Below are positions 1-10,609 of a DNA stretch of 64,000 bases, piece by piece (the first letter of the stretch is position 1; each line of letters begins with the position of its first letter). Below the pieces are notes generated by a model that was given only the letters and a program-made list of their open reading frames with translations, ran no database searches and had not been told where the DNA came from. The stretch comes from Apostichopus japonicus (Eukaryota > Echinodermata > Holothuroidea > Aspidochirotida > Stichopodidae): the NCBI RefSeq assembly GCF_037975245.1, contig NC_092577.1, forward strand, positions 740,001 through 804,000, written 5' to 3'. A program made the translations under genes and the position numbers.

Positions 1-121
1 GCGTAATTGTTAATCGCTCGAAATCACCGTCTCTTTATTAAACAGTAGGTTAGTCCAAGTTTTTAATGCTTTTGGTTCTTTCACTCATGTTCTACAGGAT
101 TACAACTTCCTTCAATCGTCC

Positions 122-176
122 ATGATGCAGGTCTTAAAACATCTATGGTTAATCGTCACTATGTGCATTCTACACG
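122..176 (+). CDS. Ig gene exon 1: signal peptide
   Basis: ATG-ATG starts a short frame with the hydrophobic core LWLIVTMCIL, which fits a secretory signal peptide. The frame can leave at G|GTGGGA after base 176 in phase 1, the phase needed by the next exon, giving ...CILHGGTKSALADC. The donor is suboptimal. Bases 1-121 would be 5' untranslated sequence. A CAG at about 97-99 preceded by a pyrimidine tract also looks like a splice acceptor, so an untranslated exon upstream is possible. Confidence 0.55.
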
Positions 177-3100
177 GTGGGACAAAAAGTCAAGTTCTTT
201 GTTTTTGAATAGTAATAGTTTATGTAACCTGGAACTAATAGAGTTCAATAGGTTTCACCTTCACAATAAGTCTTGGGGATATATGTCTTATATGCCTTAA
301 ATCTTGGTGTTTGATTAAACCATCATTTTTGTTTCGTAATCATTTCGGTTGAGGCACGTATGTATTATTGCAATGTTAGTTTTTACATTTTATCGGTTAA
401 GTGGAAAAAAAATATGCGTCAACGTTTGCTTCAAATCGAATTTTGTAAGCCACAATGCAATATGTTTTACAATTATTAATGAGCCGTTTACATTTCAGTA
501 AATGTTTAGTTTGGACCGGTGTCTATATATACCAATTGCGCTACATACACAATACATAGTACATACAGTGTGCAAACAGTGTGCATACAGTATGCGGCTT
601 ACCGTATCAGAATTTCATGGTCAGAATCTTCTTCTCCAAAGGCTTGATGGTCAAATTGCCCATAAAAAGAAGGTCTAACGCCTCTTAGAAGTATTTAGCC
701 ATGATAATATGTGCTAAATAGTTACCGTTTCATTTACGTGAGTGATTGCATTGACCCTAACGACGCAAGCATATCAACTGTGGTTGACCGAAATTCTATA
801 CCGTAGAAATGCTCGAGTTGAATTGCTAGGGATTACTCACAAAGTGGAGGCGCTATTGCTTAATTGTTTCTATGTAGAGTTGAATTTCAGTGTGGCGCTT
901 CTGGAGAGCTAAAAATCTTTTCTGTAGGGTGAGGCATTCGGGAGAAATATTTTCAGAAAGTTGACCGTTTTTTGGCCTTAACATAGACCGAAAAACGTTA
1001 TTTTTTGACATATTTTCCCCAAATATAGAGCCATCTCTCTACATATGCCTCTGAGGCTCCTGATTTGATTCCTTGTATGTATTAGATAGTTGTATAAGAT
1101 AGGGTCAGTTGACTGACATTTTTCACTGTTCTCACGATTTTTTTGAAAAAAAAGGTCAAAACGACCGGTGTTTTGAATGTAAACAAATCTTTGAAGACAA
1201 AAAAAAAAAAAAAGTCCCTGTGACCCCTCGGAAAAAGGTTGTTTATTGATGCAGGCTGTCTTGCGTGCAAAATAAAGCTATGGGAAGCTCTCTAGTGTAT
1301 TCCTATCTCGAGTAATGATTTTCTAAAAGCATGTCTTCACTTATGTTCATTAAAGGGCAATCGGGAGACAAGGAGGGAAGGGACAAAATATCGTTGTTTA
1401 TACAGAGAATATCGATTGCTATTTCTAATTAAAATTAAAAAAAACTGTTAGCAAACTGCTTATCTACTAAAGAGCCCGTGTAAGAGAATGTGTAAAAGTA
1501 AGTTGGCCTGACGTTTCGATCCTATCAGGATCTTCTTCAGAGGCTAAATGATCGAAACGTCAGGCCAACTGACTATTACACATGCTATTTCTATCAAAAA
1601 TAATCTATTTTGATGAGAAATACTATACTCTATTTATCTTAATTCCAAACACAACTGTTTTAGGTACTAAAAGTGCTTTGGCAGACTGCACAAGTAACCA
1701 AAATGCACGAATCGGCAGTAGTTGGAAAATTGACTGCATGCTACAAGGAGATTGGAGCGAAGTTAAATATTACCACGACAACCCAGTCGAAGGAAATTTA
1801 CTAATTATGTCTAATCAAGGTAATCCTTCAACATGTGTGTAAGAGTGAGTTATTCCCACGAGTATCTATCATTAATACACAATTATATAGTAAATATACA
1901 TTATTCGATACACTTTTAATTTTTCAATTCAGCTTTCTTTCTTTTTGTATGATTGCTTTATGATGATCGTGATAGTTTATAATGCCTAATAGGACTTCAT
2001 TAAATCTTAAAAAATGTTTAACTTGACAATGTATATTTTCAAGGAATAATTGATATCCCTTTGTATGAATGTAAAGGTAAAGATAGAGGTAAAAGGAAAG
2101 GGGGCTTGGGTTGACACAAGTGAGAACAATCAAGAGACAAAATGAGACAATTTAATGATTGAAATATATAAAACTAGGCAGGCAGTTTGAATTTGTCTTA
2201 TGAATAACGTGATATTCATGGTTTGCCCTACACAATATATCACAATTCATGTACATCAACACAGCGTGACCAATTGTTCAACCCGTGATCTTACAATATA
2301 CTGCTGATAAAGTCTAAAGTCTAATAAAGGAAGGAAACGGCTGTTATACTGTATATTGTGAGAAGCACATCAGAACATCAGTGAAAACCATATTGCAAGG
2401 AAGTAATAATCCAAATGTAAACAATCAGTGGCGTAGGAAGGTACTTTTGGAAATTTTTGCATTTCCAGGTGCCCTCAGATGCAATTTGGTGCAATATAGC
2501 ACACTTCAACACCCACTCCATTTTGTAAACTTAATTTTGTATTTTCACCTGGCCTTAGATGCAATTTGGTGCTCCAAATGAGATTTTTTTTTCTCATTTG
2601 GAAATGAAAAAGGGGTTTTCTGACTTGCGAAGCGGGGGGGGGGGGGGGCGGAATGATACTTCCGCCCCTCCACATTTTTCACTGGGGGGGCTGGCGCCCC
2701 CCCAGCCCCCCGGTTCCTACGCCCTTGTAAACAATCAGTAACATTCCCCGCCCATATCCATGTAATAGGTTTGTTCAGATATAATAAAAAGTTTGTGATT
2801 GCCAATATAAATGCTTATGAAGGTGATATAAAGTATAATGTTTACATACATTACATGAACTTGATATGACTTTTATATGGATTCCCTTCATAAACTCCAC
2901 ATCAAATTTGAGATAATTCGAATATGGGCCGGATATAAAATCCATATTAAACTATTACATCATATAAGTTTCATAAGGTTAACAAAGTAGAACCCTTATA
3001 TAATTATATCAGACTTTATATAGCTTTTTCCGGATTCTATATATATTGTCCACATGAAACATTTATGAATTTGCTTTATATGGTTCATATACAAATATCA

Positions 3101-6100
3101 TGTTCAGTTTAAGGTTTTTATATAAAATTCCCGATGTAACTGACAGCAATATGTAGAAAAATATAAGCTTTAAATGTAGTAAATCTTAGCAAGTTGTGCA
3201 GTACATGGGTCTGGTTTACAGTACTGTTCATTACGATACCGAGTCATATAACTGGATGCATTGGAAAAAAAGTAACTCTCCTTAATGTACACACCGCGGC
3301 TGTAGGCCTACTATAATGTTACTGCTAGTATAGTAGTAGTACAGCGGGCCGTGGGCTAAGCTAATTCGTGAATACCGCGCAACGCTGTACTCTATGAAAA
3401 CACTCTGTTGTAATATACTTTAACTATAGTCAATAAACAAGCATAAGAGCTAAGAATTACTTATTTATTTGGGGGTTGTGGGTTGTTTTGAAACTATGAG
3501 TCTTTTTGTTTTAAAGTTAATATAAAAAAACTTTGACAGGAAAGGCTAGATATGACATTCTTAGTATGAAATGTTCTGGCTGGAGAATCTTTTACCCTCT
3601 TTGACATTTTGGCTTGCGTTCTGTATGTCAGATATTTATACGTCATCTCAATTCTACTCCACTTTCAAGATAACGAGCATAGATTTGGATTTGGGCGCGC
3701 CTTCGGTACCCTGGATATTGATGAAGATGGCGCCATGGTTATCAACAATGTTACAGAAGATCATATATCTTTGTATACGTTGATATACACCGACAGAGAC
3801 GGACATGATTATCAACATGAATTTATAATTATAGGTAATGTCAGTACCATTCATTTAGAGAGAACATTATTATAGAAACATTTTATCCTAATTTTGAATA
3901 AGAACAATGTTTAGCTTGTAACTAATTCACGGCTAGATACAGCAGCAAAGCATCATAAATGACGTTAAAAAATATCTAAACTGAGAAAATGCAAATACGG
4001 ATTTGCTTATACTGATTTACACGTAAAAACAACTTTCTTGAGCTATGTGATGAAAATTTGTATGATTGCAGAAGAATGTACCTTTGGAAATAATAGAGCA
4101 TAAAATGTGATTTTACTGTCTCACACCAGTCAGGTTACATCTTCCTCATTGTTTTTACTTTTTTTCGCAGATTGTCCTGACATTACTGTTTACGCCCATC
4201 ATGGATCCGACGCACTCATAAATTGTTACTTCCCTCAGTCGCAAAGGGTTTTTTGGTACGATTCAACTTCACGTAATGCTCGACCAATCGCAAGTCTTGA
4301 AGGAGGCCGGAAGGCGGGTTCAGGAGTCTCTGCTGGGAAATACGATATTACCAATAACAGTGGTCTGCTGATAAGGAATACTACTTTCAGCGACGAAAAA
4401 ACATACCGTGCTATAGTTATTGTTTCCAATATACATACATTAACAACAGATCAGAAAGTCGTTATTTATGGTAAGCCAGTGTTTTATATAAAGTTATGAG
4501 AATAACCCTAGCTGTAAACTGCGATTATTTTGACCTGCCATAGAAATTCGGTCCTGAGATAATACTGTACCTACCAAACTCAGTACCATAATGTACCATG
4601 TAATCCAGTTTTCTAAGAAGAAGAAAAAGTAAATAGGCCTGTGTTGGAAAGTATAAGTTATAGTTTTAATGTGTTGTTTGTAGCAGGATTTTCTTCAACG
4701 ACAAACTGAATTGAAAACAGTTTCAATATGTATTCGAGTAAGATTCTGCCATTATCGACACTTCAGGTACTCTTACTTGACGTAATCTGGTTTTCTAAGG
4801 GTTTCGTTTATTCTACAGCGAGCGTCGAAACAGCGGTATTTTCAGTAGATGTTTGCGAGGGAAGAAACTTCTGTTTGGTGCAGCTGCAAGATCCGACATT
4901 TTTTATATGTCGGGAAACAAATACAGGACCTCATACGTTACTGAGCTGGACAAGGAACACATCAAACGGTACACGATTAGTTATTACTTCTAAGTCCTTT
5001 GATGGAAATATGTACGAGGCATTCGTATCAACGAATGTAAATCTTAACTCGACAGACCGACTATATGTTTACATCTGTAACTCTATAATAGATATTCCAG
5101 CTAAGCCATTAAGACAAATAGTTGTAATGGTCGAAGATGAGAGTAAGGACTACATCACTACTCTGTTGAAACCGACATATTATAAGGCATATGATGACGT
5201 CAGGTTAGTCTGCACCAATGAGAATCCTTTGTTCATATTATGGAAAAGAAACCACGAAACTATTGGATACTACCACGAAGGCAAATCGGATGTATTGAAA
5301 CCTGGTTACGAGCTTGATCAGGATGGATCGTTGCTCATTAACAAATTCTCATATACTCATGAAGGTGAATATGTTTGTATCTACAACAATGGTAAAGTCG
5401 AGGAAGTAGGGCAATATAATATCAAGACCGTTGGTGAGTGCCTTTATTCTTTCAAAGTCTCTTAATGTTGTGTATAATATACCCTTCTAGCGTTCTACTG
5501 ACTATAAACAATACCTTTTGTTTCATTTTTATTTCTCATATTGTTTTCCGAACATGTTCCTGGTTTTAAGTTCCTTTCAGGGGGCTCTTATTGGACGGCC
5601 CAATATGAGGTACAAAGTCATGACTAAACGTTAATTGATCTGCTACATTATATTAGGGTCTCAAAGTCTCAGATAAATACTATTCATCAAAGAACCTTGC
5701 TTTAAACTAACTAATTAGTTTAGTGTCATAGTATTGCTAAAGTAGTGCTTACAATCTCAAGATATAGAGGAATATTGTCTTTTTAATGATCAAATCTTTA
5801 TCTTTATCATGCTAATCAATCGGTAGGTAGAACGTTTGGAATATATATTGCAATCTTCGTCCTATCCGTAGTAATAATACAAACAAAAATAATCTGAAAA
5901 TTGAACAAGTTAAGAACTATACCGTTCATAATTTTCTCTTCTTATCTCTTGATTTATTAGTTACACCAATAAATCCTACACCTTCTATCGTTGGGTGCTC
6001 AGAGCCATTGGATTGCAAATTCAATGTAACAAACAGTGGATATCTGACATGTGTAATAGAGGGCGTTCTTCCAATCGTGCATCCGAAATGGATCCAGGAT

Positions 6101-7925
6101 GAATATGTTTCTTCCAGAATTACTTTCAGTCGACCACAGCTAATAGTGAGAAATATTGGGTCTTTGTTTAACATATACTTGACTACTTACTACGAAATAA
6201 CGACTGACCAGGTTTATGAAAGTGACACAGGCGAAGACTGGCAGACTTATGACGTCACAGCGTCCTGCTCTGTGAACTACGAGGTTATTGGACAACACAA
6301 GACAGACGTTACGCTGCATCTCCAGAAACGTACTTCAGGTGACTTCATACAATGTATAAGCGTAGGAAGGTATTTTGATGAGGAGCCCAACTGTTACTGT
6401 ATGATGATGAAAAAAGGAGCTGTCAATTGAAATTAGACCACCCCATTGGAGGTTGTTGAAACATTCTTTTTCTGGGTAGTGATCTTCAAGTAACGTTAGC
6501 ATTTTCTTTGTATTCAGAATAGTTACAGGCGACTCAAGGAAGTTGAAACTCGCAAATCATGCGTTAGAATGTATAAGTTTGTGTGGATTAGCATTTATTT
6601 CAGCTTAGGTTTCATTTTCAGGTACTGAGTGTGTATCAATCGTATTCGTCATACATAATATCTATCTTTTCGATTTGTTTCTTACAGCTGTAACAGAGGA
6701 TAGGATAAGAGAGAGGTTTGGAGGTCAGTTTAAACATAATGATAATTTTGCTATATTTTCATATATTCACATCAAAACTGAAAGTTTGTGTGATATTTAT
6801 AAGTACAGGTTTACCTTCAAGGGCGGCGGAACCGGGGGGGGGGGGGGGCACAGGGGGCACGTGCCCCCCCACTTTTCCTCAGATTAAAAATGTGCCCTTT
6901 TTCTACATCAAAATTTCTAAATAAAAAAGAGTTTACAAAGCGAAACCCACGTCGAATGAAATATTTCGGGAAGTTTTAAATGTTTACTACCACAGGCGTA
7001 GGAGCCCAATTTGATTTGGGGGGCTGTAACGACTTGTCCGAAAAATATTACCAAAATTTTTCGAGCGCTTTGCGCGCGTTCAATATCTTAATGTGCATAT
7101 CATATAGGCATGCGTTGATTATTACATCGCATGCCAATAACATACAATCATTTGCCGTGTTATAACCGTTGTAAATTGGTTAGAATTATTGGCAAAGTCG
7201 TTACAATAATAATGATCATAATAATATCAGTTTAACCATTGAAAAACACATAGAAAATTACTTTCTTTCAGTATTTTGACATATTTCATTTGCTTTCATG
7301 CATGTATCGATCGCGTACGTGTGCAGGGACTTGGACTTAATAATGATTTCACCTCATTTTGTCTTTTTCCTTGTTTCCCAATTTGCACATTAGATACTGC
7401 AGTGCTAGTATGCACTGTTTCCTTGAGGGGGGGGGGGGGGGCGTTGATGGAGTGATGTGTATACGCAAATAAGATAATACAATAAGCGTTATAAAGGGTA
7501 CTAAATATCAGGCTGCATCAGTCCAATCGAATTTCTGCAAAGTGCCCTTCGACGTTGGTGCCCCCCCAGATTCAAAGTGCTTCCGCCGCCCTTGTTTACC
7601 TTACTACCTTATTTGTTACAGAGTGACTCAACAGTTTCCTTTCCTGTTAACGTCATATTGATGAGTATATCTAGAACTGATTTTCGTGTGTCATTGCATG
7701 GGTATACTTTCATTTCTGGTAAGTATAATTAGCACACAACATTTGATGCTATAGTAGTGTTAACAACCATTTCTCGTTTTTATTCCAGCAAATAATAACT
7801 GGGTGTGCGTCATCCCAGTCATTGTATTGTCTGTCATTATGATTATTGTTTTTGGCTTTTCAAAATGGCAAAATGGCAAAACAGGAAATGGGACCTGTGT
7901 CAACAAGAATACATCTGATGCCTAG
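122..7925 (+). CDS. Ig-superfamily single-pass membrane receptor, complete 8-exon gene
   Basis: I assembled eight exons: 122-176, 1664-1819, 3670-3834, 4171-4470, 4819-5433, 5961-6338, 6688-6723 and 7789-7925. Every junction is phase 1, the reading frame stays open and the total is 1842 bp (613 residues plus stop). The order is a signal peptide (residues 1-19), five Ig-like domains (about 27-126, 127-226, 227-325, 335-431 and 432-556), a short charged stalk (557-569), a transmembrane helix (about 573-592) and a roughly 20-residue tail with no ITIM or ITAM motif. Uniform 1-1 phase is typical of Ig domains spread by exon shuffling. Domains 1 and 2 lack the second core cysteine; domains 3 to 5 keep both. 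Several N-glycosylation sequons are present. It is probably a cell-surface adhesion or recognition protein; the ligand is unknown. Least certain are the first exon and the 36-bp exon. Confidence 0.75.
1430..1583 (-). mobile_element. Penelope/retrozyme-type terminus with hammerhead-like motif, as a palindrome
   Basis: The first 90 bases match the left end of the element at 44577-44912. On the minus strand 1540-1510 reads CTGAAGA, a GATCC/GGATC hairpin, then GAAAC-GTC, which fits the minimal hammerhead core known from Penelope-like elements. The flank is repeated in inverted orientation (1488-1521 against 1550-1583; 1502-1520 and 1551-1569 pair perfectly). It lies in intron 1 of the Ig gene and has no coding capacity. 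Confidence 0.5.
1664..1819 (+). CDS. Ig gene exon 2: first half of Ig domain 1
   Basis: The acceptor is TTTTAG|GT and the donor is CAAG|GTAATC, phase 1 at both ends. It encodes the start of a V-like domain with the first core Cys in WKIDC and then VKYYHDN. A second in-phase acceptor lies at 1684/1685 (TTGGCAG|AC); it matches the start of exon 4 and would shorten the peptide by seven residues. Confidence 0.7.
2426..2727. mobile_element. hAT-type MITE, 302 bp, 8-bp target duplication
   Basis: The ends CAGTGGCGTAGGAA and TTCCTACGCCCTTG are inverted repeats. The element is flanked on both sides by TAAACAAT (2418-2425 and 2728-2735), an exact 8-bp target duplication as made by hAT transposases. 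The inside holds G and C runs and no coding sequence. It lies in intron 2 of the Ig gene. Confidence 0.8.
3670..3834 (+). CDS. Ig gene exon 3: second half of Ig domain 1
   Basis: The acceptor follows a pyrimidine tract (CTCCACTTTCAAG) and the donor is ATAG|GTAATG. The split codon with exon 2 forms Asp. The peptide has the V-set block DEDGAMVINNVTEDHISLYT, but the Cys expected after Tyr is replaced, so this domain cannot form the usual disulfide. The 1.85-kb intron before it contains a MITE at 2426-2727. Confidence 0.75.
4171..4470 (+). CDS. Ig gene exon 4: Ig domain 2
   Basis: Strong acceptor (TTTTTTTCGCAG) and donor (ATG|GTAAGC), phase 1-1, exactly 300 bp. It encodes one whole V-like domain: first Cys in ALINC, Trp in VFWYD, and a SGLLIRNTTFSDEKTYRA block where Ala stands at the usual second Cys position. 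Like domain 1 it lacks the canonical intradomain disulfide. Confidence 0.85.
4819..5433 (+). CDS. Ig gene exon 5: Ig domains 3 and 4 fused in one exon
   Basis: The acceptor is TTATTCTACAG and the donor TTG|GTGAGT, phase 1-1. Domain 3 has FFIC, LLSW and YVYIC. Domain 4 has VRLVC, FILWK and the clear block DGSLLINKFSYTHEGEYVC, the most canonical Ig motif in the protein. Two domains in one exon suggest loss of an intron or an old domain-pair duplication. Sequons include NTS, NGT and NST. Confidence 0.85.
5961..6338 (+). CDS. Ig gene exon 6: Ig domain 5, membrane-proximal
   Basis: The acceptor is GATTTATTAG and the donor TTCAG|GTGACT, phase 1-1. The peptide opens TPINPTPSIVGCSEP and has Cys-Trp-Cys in GYLTC, HPKWI and VTASC, fitting a C2- or I-type fold that keeps its disulfide. 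It is the longest single domain of the protein. Reading through the donor would add about 30 residues before a stop at about 6428, giving a possible secreted form if the intron is kept. Confidence 0.8.
6688..6723 (+). CDS. Ig gene exon 7: 36-bp stalk micro-exon (tentative)
   Basis: The acceptor is strong (TTTGTTTCTTACAG). A GTCAGT donor after base 6723 keeps phase 1, adding a charged stretch (VTEDRIRERFG) between the last Ig domain and the membrane helix. The frame also works without it, so it could be alternatively spliced or not an exon at all. A hAT MITE starts 95 bp downstream in the next intron. Confidence 0.45.
6818..7594. mobile_element. hAT-type MITE, 777 bp, 8-bp target duplication
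   Basis: The 13-bp terminal inverted repeats CAAGGGCGGCGGA / TCCGCCGCCCTTG are flanked by identical TTTACCTT (6810-6817 and 7595-7602). Near the left end is the palindrome GGGGGCACGTGCCCCC. The interior (about 7027-7115) shares a segment with 35420-35500 in inverted orientation. No transposase. It lies in the last intron of the Ig gene. Confidence 0.85.
7789..7925 (+). CDS. Ig gene exon 8: transmembrane helix, tail and stop
   Basis: The acceptor is TTTTTATTCCAG in phase 1. The peptide NNNWVCVIPVIVLSVIMIIV starts the helix, which ends with FGF, followed by a basic SKWQNGK stop-transfer segment and a short polar tail ending at TAG 7923-7925. No tyrosine-based signalling motif is present, so signalling would need a partner chain. 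Confidence 0.8.
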
Positions 7926-8475
7926 TATAATTATAAGAACAACGGTGAAGACAACCCAGCCTTGACAATTTGAAAGGAGCTATACATGATATTGAATAAT
8001 TACTGGGTTAAATTTGTTTCATAGTTAATCATATTATACATCGACACAATTACTAAAAACATTTACAATCGGTTAATAAGTAACTAGCCTATAATATTAG
8101 CAAGCAATCCTCTATAGAAATTATGACTGCAAGAGAAATATAAAGAACGGCACGGGTCCATTTGCCATTATTGATAACTTCTCTTTTGTGATAACATAAC
8201 CGTTTATGTTGAGTGGATACCATAACATATATATAGCGTTATACTTTCATTGTATTCAATTTTGTACTTTTGAAAATTTTGAAAATTATAATATATTTTC
8301 GAACAAAGTACTCCTTATTTGTCAATATGAGTCATATCTTATTTCTCTTCTTTTGTCTAATAATATTTATTTTAATTTTTTTTATTTTGTCCATGATTTC
8401 TACGTAACCACAGTCAAGTTGTGTCGGTTCGTGATCAGCCGTTATAGCGCCATCACCAAATCTTGGGTATAAGCC

Positions 8476-8481
8476 AATAAA
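8476..8481 (+). promoter_or_regulatory. Probable poly(A) signal of the Ig gene
   Basis: This is a canonical AATAAA about 550 bases after the Ig gene stop codon, in A/T-rich sequence. Cleavage 15-30 bases later would give a 3' UTR of roughly 570 nt. Confidence 0.4.
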
Positions 8482-10339
8482 GCAAAGTTGCATGTCTTTG
8501 GTGACTGCAACTAGTGGATGGCCTCGTATTAGACAAAGCAGCTATAGGTTGTCGAATGCAAAGAACGCAATTATTTTATCCCCGACTGTTTGTCATGGAC
8601 ACCTTGCTTGTACGATGGCAAGTTGTGCCATTGGACAGCGATGAAAGGATCACCTCTCTGTCATCCCTCTACCGCCTCCTAACGTTACATTGCTTTTATT
8701 CAATGATATTTCCAACCGGAATTTCTCCAACCCTCGTTCACGCCCGCCCCCCCCCCCTCCCAAACTCCCTCCTTACGAAAATTCACCAACACACGAAATG
8801 AAAGTTTTCACATGAAACATAGAAAATAGGTGAGTATTCTTTCTATTTATTTATTAATTTATTTTTTGTCCATCGATTTGGTCGTTTCACATCAGACTTA
8901 CATGTATACAGGGTGCACTTTGGCAATGAAAAGTATGTTATGTAAATACATAAGACAGTAGCGTTAGGTATTCCGTTAGCAGCGTATATAGTGAACTAAA
9001 CCAAGCACATTCCATTAATAAGTTACAATACAAAATACTCCAGCACTCCACCAACCGCATCCCTTCCCAGACTAGGTATTAGTGATGTGCGCCATACGAG
9101 CGACAAAAGGCTCTTCCCTCTTCTCGCCCAGAATGAGAAATTCTCGATAATGAAATAATTATGTACATAACTAGCAGGGTGTGTTACAAGAATTCCGTGA
9201 TTGATCTAAAGTAACGTAACTAGCAAGGTGTGTTACAGGGATTCCGTGGTTGAGTTTGTTCGCATTCACCATCTTCTAAAGGAAGTTGTCTGAATCGAGT
9301 AAAACAATCCTGACCGATCCTAAAAATAAAAATGAAAGAGAAGATTTAAGTCAGTGATAGAAGACAAACGTGCAAGGTGGGTGGGGGAGGAGGGAGGCAG
9401 AAAAGAAAGTAGAGGTCATAATTTACATGCACAATGGAATGTAATTCTGCATTAGTCGAAGACACATCCATGCATGTTACTGGTAACATGATGTCCTGAA
9501 GGAAACTTTTTTAAAGATCCTGTGTTCGCTTGCAATTGCTTTCGCATTCGGTACTGATACCTCCATATAGCTCTGTATTGTAGCAGAGAAGGGCCACACC
9601 ATTCAATTTGGGCGGGGTCTTTATCCCCTTCCCCAGAAAACAAAACAAAGGGTAGCTCAGCCCAAACCTCAACCACCCCACCCCCCCACCCCAGCACACA
9701 CACACCGGCAGACGGAATATTATCAAATGTACAGTACAAATATATACAACATACGTGTGCGGCACACACCTAAACAGTTGTAAAGCTTCAACATTGATTC
9801 AAAAGTTGCAACATATAGCACCGTTTTTCATCCTAGGCACCCTCCCCTTTGAACCCATCCCATATACGATATATCACCTACAACCCCCCACCCCCGTTCA
9901 CGGACCTTTTCTCTCGCAATAAGGTTAGCATTATCCAGTTAGCATTATAGGATTCATGTTAGGTACATAAAAATACAAATTTGGATGGTCGTCTTCGGTT
10001 TTCTGATTGCCACTGGATATATTTATACTGAATAGAAGAAATTTATGGGGGGGGGGGGGGGGTTCTCTGTGGAGGTCAAAACTGACTTGACAAAAAATAT
10101 ACTGAGGATAAACGTATGAATAGATTTGATGCACATACCAGCTGTATAGGTGTTCTTTTAAGACAGATTTGATAAATATTACATTATTATATTAACATAG
10201 AGTTAGTAAGTTGACGGAGTTCATAATCTTATTTGAAGTTTTAAGGAAGGTAGCAAATCGTGAAACTAATAACGATTTAACAAGCATATTGTAATTGAAC
10301 GTTTTACTTGTTTTACTCAGTTGTATTTCTAATCGTCTA
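8482..10339. other. Gene-poor stretch
   Basis: I see no supported gene. It holds C and G homopolymers (about 8748, 9666, 9885 and 10048) and A/T-rich unique sequence. The short open frames cross simple sequence and have no recognisable motif. Confidence 0.5.
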
Positions 10340-10409
10340 ACGTTCAATTCCGTTAATTGTCAAACATTTTCTTTTTATAAAATGTCTGACAATTAACGGA
10401 AATGGACGT
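10340..10409. repeat. 70-nt near-perfect hairpin
   Basis: 10348-10370 and 10379-10401 are inverted copies (22 of 23 match) around the 8-nt loop CTTTTTAT. The stem extends outward past one A-A mismatch and one G-U pair to 10340 and 10409. The size resembles a pre-miRNA, but the pairing is almost complete, which also fits a tiny foldback element. Strand and expression are unknown. Confidence 0.5.
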
Positions 10410-10519
10410 GGTGGTACTATTCAGAAAAGTCACTATAGAAAGAACCTGGCCACGAAAAACCAAACAACAAAACGACTGATCCGCTCTCAACCCCAGTCCC
10501 CTTGCATCGAGACTGTGAC

Positions 10520-10607
10520 TCTGTGATCATCGTAAGGTGTGTATAACCATTCCCCCAGAAAGGGAACAGATACTACACATGATCTTAGCCAAAAGGCCGA
10601 GAAGCGT
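10520..10607 (-). pseudogene. U2 snRNA-like sequence, 5' domain only
   Basis: The minus strand begins ACGCTTCTCGG and continues CCTTTTGGCTAAGATCATG, TGTAGTATCTGTTC: the 5' end of U2 snRNA including the branch-point-pairing GUAGUA. After about 55 nt it diverges, and no Sm site (AUUUUUGG) or 3' stem-loops appear. It is likely a truncated U2 copy or U2-derived repeat. The second copy at 59782 shares the unusual ATCATGTG (AUCAAGUG in canonical U2) and similar downstream sequence. Confidence 0.55.
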
Positions 10608-10609
10608 TT

